Positions 1 through 7,266 of a DNA stretch of 12,108 nt are shown here, piece by piece. Position 1 is the stretch's first letter. Each line of letters starts with the position of its first letter. Made by a program: the position numbers and the translations under genes. Source of the DNA: Blakeslea trispora (lineage: Eukaryota; Mucoromycota; Mucoromycetes; Mucorales; Choanephoraceae); NCBI GenBank assembly GCA_025331445.1, contig JAIWNE010000275.1:1-12108 (forward strand), given 5' to 3'. The notes under the pieces were generated by a model. It saw only the letters and a program-made list of their open reading frames with translations, was not told the DNA's origin and did not search any database.

Positions 1-823
1 GTTGTCAAGACTTGCTGACACTCTTCGTGGGTGCCAAAGACATTGGCCAGCTCTTCCTTAAACTCATTGTAGGCAGTTCTTCGTCTTGACAAGAGCTATA
101 ACAATATTTCAAGCATTTCAGTTAGCAACAGAACATGGAACATTAGTGTATATAGTCTTAACTTACATGCGATTTACGAGTCTGCCAATTGTTTTTCTTT
201 TTTTGCTGGTCTTGCTGTTCCATACTCAACGTCTTGTTTTTCTCGCTTTGCTTTTGACTGCAGTATTGTCTCCAAAGAACATACTTAATGTATTTGATGG
301 CATTGTTTGTAGGCCACACATAGTTTGATGTGATGTACTGAAATCTAGTGTTGGCCAAAGTGTTCTTGATTATTTGCACCACATGGAAGCCATTCTCGGA
401 CTCTTGATCAATGTCTCTTCAAGTTTCCAAGTAGCACCCTTCAATTGCTTTTCTTGTTCCTCTAACACAACAAGCTAAAACAACAATTAGAAATTGACTT
501 TGTTAAGATATTATACGTTGATACTAACACGAATTTGCTTCAGCTCTTTCTTAGATCTAGAAAAGCCTTCATTTACATCATCTGTTGGATTGTTATCAAG
601 TTTGTTTTCATCTCTTCGTGAGCAGTAGTGAGATTATCGATCAACATCTTATGCTCTTCCAGAGATTTGTTAGCTTGCTCGAGACCTTTCAATGCTTCTT
701 CGAGCTGCGCTCCAAAGCGGATGTGCTTGAACGAGGGGTGGGAACAGAACGACGAGAGCCAGTTCCAACAGAAGGAATTGATCTACCGTTGGCGTTTGAA
801 GAGGGAATACCGTTGTAAGACAT
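1..823 (-). pseudogene. Decayed accessory gene, copy A (partial, runs off left edge)
   Basis: This is the same gene as the minus-strand gene at 7267-8415. Exons read 823-529, 474-167 and 95-1, with introns 475-528 (54 nt) and 96-166 (71 nt) at the same places and phase as in copy B. Exon 1 starts at ATG 823 (MSYNGIPSSN) with a Ser/Pro-rich start, then a coiled-coil stretch (QLEEALKGLEQANKSLEEH) in another frame. Exon 2 keeps the pattern VW..., KYVL..., KKK..., TRKS seen in copy B. Exon 3 begins LLSRRRTAYNEFK, matching ILKRRRNTYSNFK of copy B. At least three frame breaks are visible: near 705-720, near 565-580, and near 390-400, where exon 2 is 308 nt against 309 in B. The function is unknown; the family is familiar as a transposon-linked hypothetical protein of Mucoromycota. 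A TATA-like box sits 65-72 nt upstream of the start. Confidence 0.65.
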
Positions 824-887
824 AATAAGGATAAAGCTTTTTAGAAAATACTATGAAAAAGAATTCATAAAACGGTCAGCTACAAGG

Positions 888-895
888 TCTTTATA
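888..895 (-). promoter_or_regulatory. TATA box of accessory gene copy A
   Basis: TATAAAGA on the minus strand, 65-72 nt upstream of ATG 823. The copy B gene has TATAAAAG at almost the same distance (61-68 nt), which supports both start codons. The 250-bp gap 824-1073 is a divergent promoter region shared by the minus-strand gene and the plus-strand spliced unit. It also holds a CCAAT motif near 1004 and a CGGAATT...CAGG stretch partly kept in copy B. Confidence 0.5.
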
Positions 896-1060
896 CTTGT
901 AGCATCTAGTCTGTTTGTCTTCTTTCGGTAAAAAATCGGAATTAGAATAATACAGGTCCTGAGCGTTGATTGGAACAGGCCAAAAAAAGATGTAAAAACC
1001 AATAAAATTTGTGTGTTCCTTTTTTTTCTCTTTATTTCCTTTTCTTTATCTTCTCTTCTC

Positions 1061-1580
1061 TCAGTGGTTCCAGGTTTGTATTTCACAAAAAGAAAAGAGC
1101 TAATACTAATATAAGTCAACTTGCGTTTAAAGTAGCCTCAAGCTATCAGCTAGTGTTATTATTGTACATGATGCTAGACAGGTAAACACTTTGCTTAGTT
1201 GTAAGAGCATCACTAACATTAATTTGTTCAAATTTTGTAGTGTATTGATTAGTTTTGCGTCTACGGCTATTGCAAATAAGCTGGCAAACCCCAACATAGG
1301 TTACTGAGTAAGTAAAAGGTCTTGATAAGCTTATTTAGTCGCTAACTTTGTGTTTATTCTATCTACTAGATATATCTGTAAAGGCCAAATCTCAAAGCAT
1401 CCAAAGGTGAGTTTTTTCGTTTATTTATCATATAATAAGCTGGTTCTAATCCCTTTATTTTATACTATTTTTATAGTAATCTATTTGCTTATGACAAGAA
1501 CCAAGCCGCTTTTGCGTTATTTTGCCTTTCTGTAGCCGTTATGACAAGTATTCAATGACAAAAAAAGGTATTTCCAAAGG
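1061..1580 (+). other. Plus-strand unit of short spliced exons, copy A (no conserved ORF)
   Basis: A pyrimidine-rich leader is followed by a chain of well-formed short introns: about 1074-1132 (59 nt; a nearer acceptor at 1115 is possible), 1182-1240 (59 nt, CACTAAC branch site), 1308-1369 (62 nt, GCTAAC), 1407-1476 (70 nt, TTCTAAT), then another donor (GTAAGT) at 1580. Exons are 49, 67, 37 and 103 nt. Intron order and size match copy B (8641-9209) one for one. Exon 3 has stops in all three frames (one only at its last codon), so no frame crosses the unit. The leader has no ATG where copy B has one. It may be a spliced non-coding RNA, a transcript with a tiny ORF, or a decayed gene. The splice architecture is seen; transcription is inferred. 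Confidence 0.5.
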
Positions 1581-1654
1581 TAAGTAAAAATTCTCAAGAC
1601 TGCAATACGTTTGGCCAGTAAAGAGACCAAAGTGAGCATGGGAACCTGGTACGT

Positions 1655-1939
1655 TCAATATAGAATAAGCCAATGGTGCGACGTATAGAGTACGCCCAAT
1701 ATATAGTATATAGTAATATTTGCAATAAATAAACCAATAATATAAAAGAATACAAAAACGTTTTCCGTATTATATTTTAACCGTATACCAAAAGTGTAAT
1801 GATACAAGGCGTAGCAGCCAATAAACAAAAGCAATATATACCAAATAAAGAATACATCTTTAAACCAAGGTCGAATAGCAAAGAAGTGTATTTGATTTGT
1901 CAGTGTACAGAAATACAATAGTAGATTGAAATTAGCCAA
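1655..1939 (-). CDS. Small hydrophobic (probable membrane) ORF, 94 codons, copy A
   Basis: This is an open frame rich in F, I, L, Y and W with two or three likely transmembrane stretches separated by a charged segment (GIRLKYNTENV). The homologous stretch in element B (about 9270-9540) encodes recognisable pieces (FKDV, FFYIIGLFI) but has several stops and shifts, for example CGA to TGA and TGG to TAG. In AT-rich DNA a 94-codon open frame is unlikely but not impossible by chance, and T-rich DNA always reads as hydrophobic. Upstream pieces of the same gene may lie at 2177-2400. I do not recognise the family. It could be a cargo or host-derived membrane protein, or an accident. Confidence 0.35.
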   Translation of the reverse strand: MANFNLLLYFCTLTNQIHFFAIRPWFKDVFFIWYILLLFIGCYALYHYTFGIRLKYNTENVFVFFYIIGLFIANITIYYILGVLYTSHHWLILY

Positions 1940-2176
1940 AAAGATACTGTTTATTGAGTGTAGAATAATAGCTTATTTATACTAGAATATCTGTGTCAGA
2001 TTGAAAGTACGAGTATAAGGGTTTGATACAATAACTGGGCTTTACATTAGAATAGTTGACTAGCTATTACGTTTAATCAAAGACAGTGTAATGAAGCCAT
2101 GTCAAAATCTGCATGATTTATTTTGTAATCGAATGTCAGTGATTGAACCCTTGACATTCTGAGTAGATTACATCAG

Positions 2177-2400
2177 CTACATTGATCCAGCTATTTTATT
2201 GGTACATATGCGATGAATTATGCCATGTTGTATGATAGATACAACAGTATTTATAGTATTCGTATAATAATGTAACGTAAAAGAGCCTATGGGAATGAAA
2301 CAGTGTAAACGCCGAACTTTTTTTTGGAGCCAATGACATGCTACACGTTTCAAGCAAAAGAGCAAATAGGATCAAGGTATAGGCCTGTAATGTTGGTTGA
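2177..2400 (-). pseudogene. Broken upstream part of the hydrophobic minus-strand gene, copy A
   Basis: Two overlapping minus-strand frames here each match part of element B's 9540-9650. One reads ILFALLLETC against ILFAFLIKTP in B; the other reads FIPIGSFTLHYYT against FTPIGSLTLHYYT in B. The switch of frame between the two matches means a frameshift in copy A. The shared peptide pieces suggest a once-coding region continuing into 1655-1939, with the intervening roughly 240 bp being either an intron or an insertion. No function is assignable. Confidence 0.3.
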
Positions 2401-2414
2401 AAGTTAAAGATCAC

Positions 2415-2585
2415 AGGCCGAAAGGTATGTTTTTTGCCTGCTTGAAGAAAGGTACATTTCACGGAAATTAAGGACTGAAAGGTATAATTTTTGTCTGCTT
2501 AAAAAATTATACATTTCACGCAACATTGAGGCCTGAAAGGTATAATTTCGCTTAAATATACACCTTGTCACATTAATGTAGTTTG
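2415..2585 (+). repeat. Three tandem units of about 57 bp, subterminal repeat of element A
   Basis: Units start at 2415, 2471 and 2529 (56 and 58 bp apart) with the consensus AGGCCTGAAAGGTATAATTT. The motif TACATTTCACGGAA appears at 2453 and, with one change, at 2510. Subterminal repeats of this kind are typical transposase or accessory-protein binding sites in CACTA elements. None of this sequence is shared with element B's ends. Confidence 0.75.
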
Positions 2586-2628
2586 TACATTTCACGGAAC
2601 TTTCGCCGTGAAAGTTCCGTGAAATGTA
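2586..2628 (+). repeat. 19-bp perfect inverted repeat (hairpin) at the end of element A
   Basis: TACATTTCACGGAACTTTC (2586-2604) is followed after 5 nt by its exact reverse complement (2610-2628). It contains the same TACATTTCACGGAA motif as the neighbouring tandem units, so it is the terminal, inverted pair of binding sites. It lies 12 bp from the TGTAGTG end. Confidence 0.85.
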
Positions 2629-2640
2629 TAAATTTTTTTT

Positions 2641-2656
2641 TGTAGTGACCACTACA
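2641..2656. other. Junction of two CACTA termini (element A right end / element B left end)
   Basis: The 16-base string TGTAGTG-AC-CACTACA joins the end of A to the start of B with only two bases between, the size of a CACTA target duplication. It is a near-palindrome. A second such junction lies at 9920-9934. Confidence 0.7.
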
Positions 2657-2672
2657 GGGAAATGAAATTGGC

Positions 2673-2721
2673 CCCCTTTAACCGACTAAATTTTTTGTCG
2701 GTTTTATGTCGGTTAAAGGGG
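2673..2721 (+). repeat. 14-bp perfect inverted repeat, left subterminal site of element B
   Basis: CCCCTTTAACCGAC (2673-2686) and GTCGGTTAAAGGGG (2708-2721) are exact reverse complements with 21 nt between, and an extra GTCGG lies in the spacer. The same motif is repeated at the right end of B, which pairs the two ends. Confidence 0.85.
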
Positions 2722-3413
2722 TCATTTTAAGCAGTAAAATGTATTTTTATGAAAAATGGTCAAAACTGAACGAAATTTGACGCAGTAATGTCTGTAACTA
2801 TATAGAATGTAAATATGTAAGAAGATTGTTGTTTTTACTATCATTTTCTATGCGTTTAGAAGCATTCAATTTGAACATTTTTCGACTCTAATTTAAGAAC
2901 CGCCATTTTTAACAAAATCCAGTTTTTTTATTGTGACCACTTTAATTTTTTTTTAAAAAAGATGTTGATACTTTTAACCAATAAAAAGGCATTTAATTTT
3001 CTAAATCGCTTCGCATTCTGATTTAAACAGCGCACAGCTGAGCTTCAACAATATTTTTGATTCATGACAAATTAGGAAGGCATTATGTCTAAAATAAGAG
3101 CAGAAGGAATGATTAGAACAGCTTACAAATTACTGGTATAGCTTCGGAAGTGTTGATATGCATATTTAACTGAATAAAAAATCAAGCAGTATCGACGGAT
3201 GTCAAGCTTTGGAATATGTCTTGCTTTAATAATTGTTGACAGAAAGGAACCAAACATTGAAGAAGAATATTCATTAGCCAAAAACAATGCTTCCGATCAA
3301 TGAATTCTAAGCAAAAAGACTTTTGATTTGTCTACATTCAATAAACAAATGAAATTCTGTGCAATCCTTTTGATTAGTAACAAAGTGGTGGCAGTTCAAA
3401 CAAAAGAAAAAGA
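2722..3413 (+). other. Non-coding left arm of element B
   Basis: About 690 bp of AT-rich sequence between the left subterminal repeat and the transposase promoter. It contains long A and T runs. I see no open frame of note and no further copy of the subterminal motif. Confidence 0.5.
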
Positions 3414-3421
3414 TATAAAAG
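3414..3421 (+). promoter_or_regulatory. TATA box of the transposase gene
   Basis: TATAAAAG lies 62-69 nt upstream of ATG 3483, the first ATG after it. The same octamer at similar distance serves the accessory gene of element B on the other strand. Confidence 0.6.
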
Positions 3422-3482
3422 ACAAGCAGAAAAATAAAATAAAACTACTATCCATCTCACTTTCTATTTGATTTTCCTTAAA

Positions 3483-5853
3483 ATGCCTTCTATGCCTACT
3501 AGAAACACTTTGATCTACTGTTTTTGTGACATCTGCAAACACAGACCTGAAGAGGCCAAGTTTATCAAGCCTTCTACCCATCGTTCTCATAAAATTCACA
3601 ACAAGTATGACAAGATGCCCTATCAACAATGGCTTGAAATCAATAGTAAGTGATCTATCTCTGATCCAGCCCATTCACATTTAATTCTAATTCTTTACCT
3701 CTCAATCCATAGAGAACTCAATCAACAGACGTACTCCTCATTTCCTTAATCCAACAACTGAGTTGGCTGAACAACCATCAAACTCTGGTAAATTTGCTAA
3801 ACTGTGATGTCTGCATAAAGAGAAAGAACTGACAAAATTATTTTCAATAGATCCAATGCAAATCGATGAAGTTGAAGAACCTGTCAATGCTTCTACTGTG
3901 CCTGAGCCTGAGCCTGCAACTCCAACTGAGTCCGAGCCTGAGTCTGCTACACCTTCTGAATTTGATCTTCTATGTAAGTAGTTCTATAACAGCTGTTTTA
4001 GTACAAGTAGTCTAATACTAACTCGTATCTTTTCTCAACTTAGCTGATAAACTTTCTCGAAGCCCTTCTTCTAAGATCCTCTTTCAGCTGGTTACTGACA
4101 TGTTTAACAACAGCACTCCTCGCCACCAGATCGAAAAGTACATGGAAGATCTTAACCGTCTGTTGGAAATCCAAAACGATGTATTCCGCTTTCCAAGAAC
4201 ATTGGCAACGTTCTTGAAAAGAAGCCAGCTTTTCAAACTGAGTAATGATGGTATTAAGTACTATAATGTTTGTACCAGCTGTCACCATCTCTACGAACAA
4301 AAGAACCAGCCTGGAGGCGAGGATATTGTTTGCAATCAAGACTTACAAAATGCAGTATTCAAGCCAAATAAGTCTGGAAGATACTGTACAGGCAAAGTGT
4401 ATGACTACGATTACACGAGAGAGGTTGCAATACTTGTGCCTCAAAAAGAGTATCCATACTGCTCAATCATTTCCACACTCAAAAAATTCTTTCTGCGCCA
4501 AGGTTTTGCTGACCAGATCAACGAATGGAGAAGACGTGAGACTGTTCCTGGCTACATGCTTGACATTTACGATGGTACTGGTTTCGCTGAGTTCAAGGCA
4601 TTTCCAAACGACCCTCTTCCTTTCGCTTTCCTCGGTAACTACAACCTGCTCCTCACTTTAAACGTTGACTGGTTTGGTCCATTTAGTGCTCATTATAGTG
4701 TAGGGTGCATATACCTCACTATCCAAAACCTTCCTAAAGCCAACGGCCGTGACCTCAAGAAAAATATGATACTCGTAGGAGTCATTCCTGGTCCTAAAGA
4801 ACCTCCTACTACCGCGTTCAACCATTACCTGAAGCCATTGGTGGATGAGTTGCTCGTGTTGCTGAATGGTGTAGAGATGACGATGGTGATGAAAGATGGC
4901 TCGGTTGTTAAGAACAATGTAAGGGCGTGCTTGGCCACAATCTGCTCGGATCTTCCAGCAACAAAAAACTAGCAAGTAGTATGTCCTTCAATAGTAATTT
5001 CGGTTGTCACTTGTGCCATACGCAGTTTCCTCGTTTTGCAGGACCTGGCAACCAAAGAAACTATTGCAACTGGATTTGTGACACTTGGAGAAGAAGAACC
5101 AATGAGGAAACAAGGGCTAGCTCTCGTGCTTGGAAGAAGGCTGACACAGCAAAGAAAAGAAAGGAGTTAGAGCAAGCAAGTGGTGTTCGTTTTTCGGTGC
5201 TTTTCAAGTTACCTTACTTTTCTTACGACTTGTTGGCTATTGAGCCTATGTATGTTCTGTACTTAGGTGCTGCAAAAACTGCTTTAATCAAAATGATGCC
5301 GGAAGATGCTTATCTGAAGGTTCAAAAGATCATGCAATATCATATGGATTTCAATCCCCAAGCTTCTGGCAATCCTATGTCAAAAAAAATTACTAAAACT
5401 GGGTTCCCATATGTCAAAGCAGTCGAATTTAAAGATTTCATGACCTCTATGGCCCATGCTCTCCTTTGTCCTCCCGCTCTTGATGTCTCTGTTTACATGC
5501 ACATGATGGAGTTGATCCATGCTCTCCGAATCCTAGATTCTGATGTTATAAAAATTGCTGACATTGATGTAGTTCACACTCATCTCTTAAACTTTGCCAA
5601 AAAATATGAACAAGCCTACGGCTCTGAATCTGTTCCGCCCAATTTTCATTTTATGCTGCATCTCCGCGATTGCATGCGCAAATGGGGTCCAGTCTCTTGC
5701 TTTTGGGCGTTTAACTTCGAAAGAAACAACCTCTTTCTTAAAAATGTAAAAACAAATCACAAGCATGGTTTTGAGAAAACATACATGCGTAAAATGCAAG
5801 CAATAATCTTCTCTAACGATGCTGGCATCACCTCCTTAGATGAACTCTCCTAA
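3483..5853 (+). CDS. CACTA-superfamily (Plavaka/Tnp2-like) DDE transposase, four exons, frame split at a slippery site
   Basis: The enzyme should bind the element ends and cut and join DNA in the nucleus. Exons are 3483-3645, 3713-3787, 3851-3973 and 4044-5853; the introns (67, 63, 70 nt) have GTAAGT/GTAAAT donors and TAG acceptors, and phases agree. If read through with a -1 shift at 4963-4969, the product is 723 residues. Residues 15-36 form a C-x2-C-x14-H-x2-H finger; 90-116 are Pro/Glu-rich; 197-235 hold a CxxC and two more Cys. The family signature follows: NVDWFGPF (Asp 329), NLPKANGR, GVIPGPKEPP, CSDLPAT (Asp 423), GCHLC (442-446), LPYF, and NFERNN (Glu 680). These fit the DDE triad and C2C motif of CACTA transposases. 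The usual DPMHN motif is IEPMYV here (521-524), losing the conserved His. The zero frame ends at TAG 4970; ATG 4981 could restart the second half. AATAAA lies at 5923. Confidence 0.88.
4963..4969 (+). other. A AAA AAC slippery heptamer at the transposase frame break
   Basis: The zero frame reads ACA AAA AAC TAG, in exact X XXY YYZ phase for -1 frameshifting. After a -1 slip the next codon is CTA and the reading continues LASSMSF...GCHLC, the expected family sequence after CDLPAT. The stop follows the heptamer directly. The only pairing I see downstream is weak (GCAAGT 4972-4977 with ACTTGT 5009-5014), so no convincing stimulatory structure. The alternative is loss of one A from a seven-A run, by mutation or sequencing error. 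Confidence 0.6.
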
Positions 5854-6465
5854 TTGTTTCTTTTTTTTTTATTGTTATTATCGATCTACACATACTTATC
5901 AATATCATTAAAAAAATTTTAGAATAAAAACAAAAAAACTTAACATATTTGCTTACATTATTATCACGTTTATTTTCTACTGCCTATGCATACCAAGTTT
6001 ATGGTTGATTTACTACGCGTAGTTTATGGTTTGTCATGCCTATTGAAGATGCAACATTAAAGAAAAGTTAATACATAAAAAAAGAAACCAAAAAAATCAA
6101 AAGAAACTAGACTAACATTAAACTTCTGCTCCAAATTTAAACATAGCGTGATACGTTCTTACCATTTTTGGTTTATATTTTGTTTGTTAAAATTGTCTTT
6201 TGCCTGTAACGTAACAGTGTTGGCATAATGTTATACACCAATAACTGTGAGATCTGGAAATCTACCAATAGCTTTCAGCCCTATCTCAATCGCATCAGTT
6301 AAAGTTTTGTAGTTTTTCGAATGGTAGTGCCAAAAGAGGGTTGTGTCACCATGCTGATAATCAATTGATAGTATCCAACTAAATCAAGACATTAAGAGCA
6401 TCAATCATATTCATTTGTTTTTTATTAGAAATACTTTTATTTCATATATATCAAACAACTACGAA
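5854..6465 (+). other. Transposase 3' region and spacer before the second ORF
   Basis: AT-rich, with AATAAA at 5923-5928, about 70 nt after the transposase stop, as a likely polyadenylation signal. From 6231 to 6378 it holds a minus-strand coding-like fragment (separate entry). Nothing else is recognised. The stretch just before ATG 6466 has TATATAT at 6445, too close to serve clearly as a TATA box. Confidence 0.45.
6231..6378 (-). pseudogene. Orphan last-exon-like fragment, 48 codons, minus strand
   Basis: Behind an acceptor-like TTGATTTAG (6379-6387) an open frame starts WILSIDYQHGDTTLFWHYHS, continues with a Lys/Leu/Ile-containing helix-like stretch and ends RFPDLTVIGV and a TAA stop (6231-6233). 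Composition and the W/H/Y pattern look like real protein, unlike the surrounding AT-rich spacer. No matching upstream exon or start is visible on the minus strand to the right: the frame meets a TGA just beyond the acceptor and plus-strand coding begins at 6466. It may be the remnant of a gene from an older insertion or an unrecognised terminal exon. Function unknown. Confidence 0.35.
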
Positions 6466-7209
6466 ATGAACCAAACTACAGAAAACAACAACAACAATAT
6501 CATTCAAACAAGTGAGGATTTGTTGCAAGATCAGGGTATCATAGAACCTGGTATTCCTTATTCATTATGTGACATGATCAAGTACTCACAAAAATGTGGA
6601 AATCCTATGGGCTTTGAATCCATGACCAGGGACGGTAGAGTGCCTCTCACTTGGGCCCGAGGGGCTCCTAAGCACTTGAAACCAGAACACTTTCAATGTT
6701 TGGTTGAATATTACGGAAGACAATACAGTACACCGATTGTCGTTATCAACAATGTCAAAAAATTCAAAAAGATTGATGTGCTTGGATCCACTTACAGTTC
6801 TAGACTAACAGGAAGCAATGTTGGCATCGATTTCAATGCCTTTCGCCAGGATGATTTCGAAAACGATGATTTGGAAGGTGTCAATATAACAGACACTACC
6901 GAGCATCTCCGTGCTGAATCAGTCGATTACTTTTTTTGTCATCAAGCACAGTTTGCTGATAGCAATGGCAAAACATGCTACTTGAACCACTACTTTGCTT
7001 TTGTCCACTGGTTCAAGAATCCTCGTACCGGTAAAGAAGATTTATCTCAGTACACTGGACCTTATATGCCTCCTTTTCGGTGTGAATACGAAAATGTTAG
7101 TTCCTATTCAATTCTACCAGTACAAAAGATGAATTCACTAGTTCACATGTTGAATACACCTTTCACAGATATCACTGTCGTTGTTGATTTACCAAATAAA
7201 ATTATGTAA
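6466..7209 (+). CDS. Separate ORF resembling the C-terminal domain of Mucoromycete CACTA transposases, 247 aa
   Basis: Starts MNQTTENNNNN with a low-complexity Asn-rich leader. The frame is open for 17 codons upstream but has no other ATG. A short globular part follows (CDMIKYSQKC, then LKPEHFQCLVEYY), then VLGSTYSSRLTGSN, VDYFFCHQAQF, FAFVHWFKNP and YSILPVQKM. From memory, this order (a VLG..Y.S.L segment, an aromatic core, FA.V.WF, then a hydrophobic P-V-Q motif) resembles the tail fused to the DDE transposase in many Mucoromycete genomes; no search was run. Here it is a gene of its own, 612 nt after the transposase stop, on the same strand and convergent with the accessory gene (57 bp between stops). 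No frame break is seen. The role could be DNA or partner binding during transposition; this is inference. Confidence 0.7.
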   Translation: MNQTTENNNNNIIQTSEDLLQDQGIIEPGIPYSLCDMIKYSQKCGNPMGFESMTRDGRVPLTWARGAPKHLKPEHFQCLVEYYGRQYSTPIVVINNVKKFKKIDVLGSTYSSRLTGSNVGIDFNAFRQDDFENDDLEGVNITDTTEHLRAESVDYFFCHQAQFADSNGKTCYLNHYFAFVHWFKNPRTGKEDLSQYTGPYMPPFRCEYENVSSYSILPVQKMNSLVHMLNTPFTDITVVVDLPNKIM

Positions 7210-7239
7210 CAAACAAAGGATGATTTTTTTTACAAAGTA

Positions 7240-7245
7240 TTTATT
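7240..7245 (-). terminator. Polyadenylation signal of accessory gene copy B
   Basis: AATAAA on the minus strand, 22 nt after the stop codon of the accessory gene. It sits in the 57-bp gap between two convergent genes, so the two transcripts probably overlap at their 3' ends. Confidence 0.45.
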
Positions 7246-7266
7246 ACAACAGATTTAAGAAAAGGC

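Larger units (their letters stand above)
1..2647 (+). mobile_element. Element A: right part of a CACTA-type transposon, left end outside window
   Basis: The segment ends in TGTAGTG (2641-2647), the inverse of the CACTACA that opens CACTA-superfamily elements. From the accessory gene (1-823) to about 2360 it is clearly homologous to 7267-9650 of element B: same order, same strands, same intron positions. The divergence is high and A holds about 360 bp (roughly 1900-2262) absent from B. Its subterminal repeats (2415-2628) are unrelated to those of B, so it is a relative and not a duplicate. All coding parts carry frame breaks except a 94-codon hydrophobic frame, so it is probably dead. The left end and any transposase lie outside the window. 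Confidence 0.65.

Noticed and set aside
1236..1242. TGTAGTG as another element end.
   Set aside because: It straddles the splice acceptor TTTTGTAG of an intron and the following exon; no subterminal repeats or partner end are nearby.
4040..4339. 99-codon minus-strand frame opposite the transposase.
   Set aside because: It is a shadow of the coding strand; the plus strand has the family motifs.
6415..6465. Upstream start of the second plus-strand ORF at 6415.
   Set aside because: The codon there is TTG; the first ATG in frame is 6466.
5854..6465. Intron joining the transposase to the ORF at 6466 to make one fused protein.
   Set aside because: An intron of over 600 nt would be ten times longer than all others here, the transposase has its own stop and AATAAA, and the ORF has its own ATG. 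Not excluded without RNA data.
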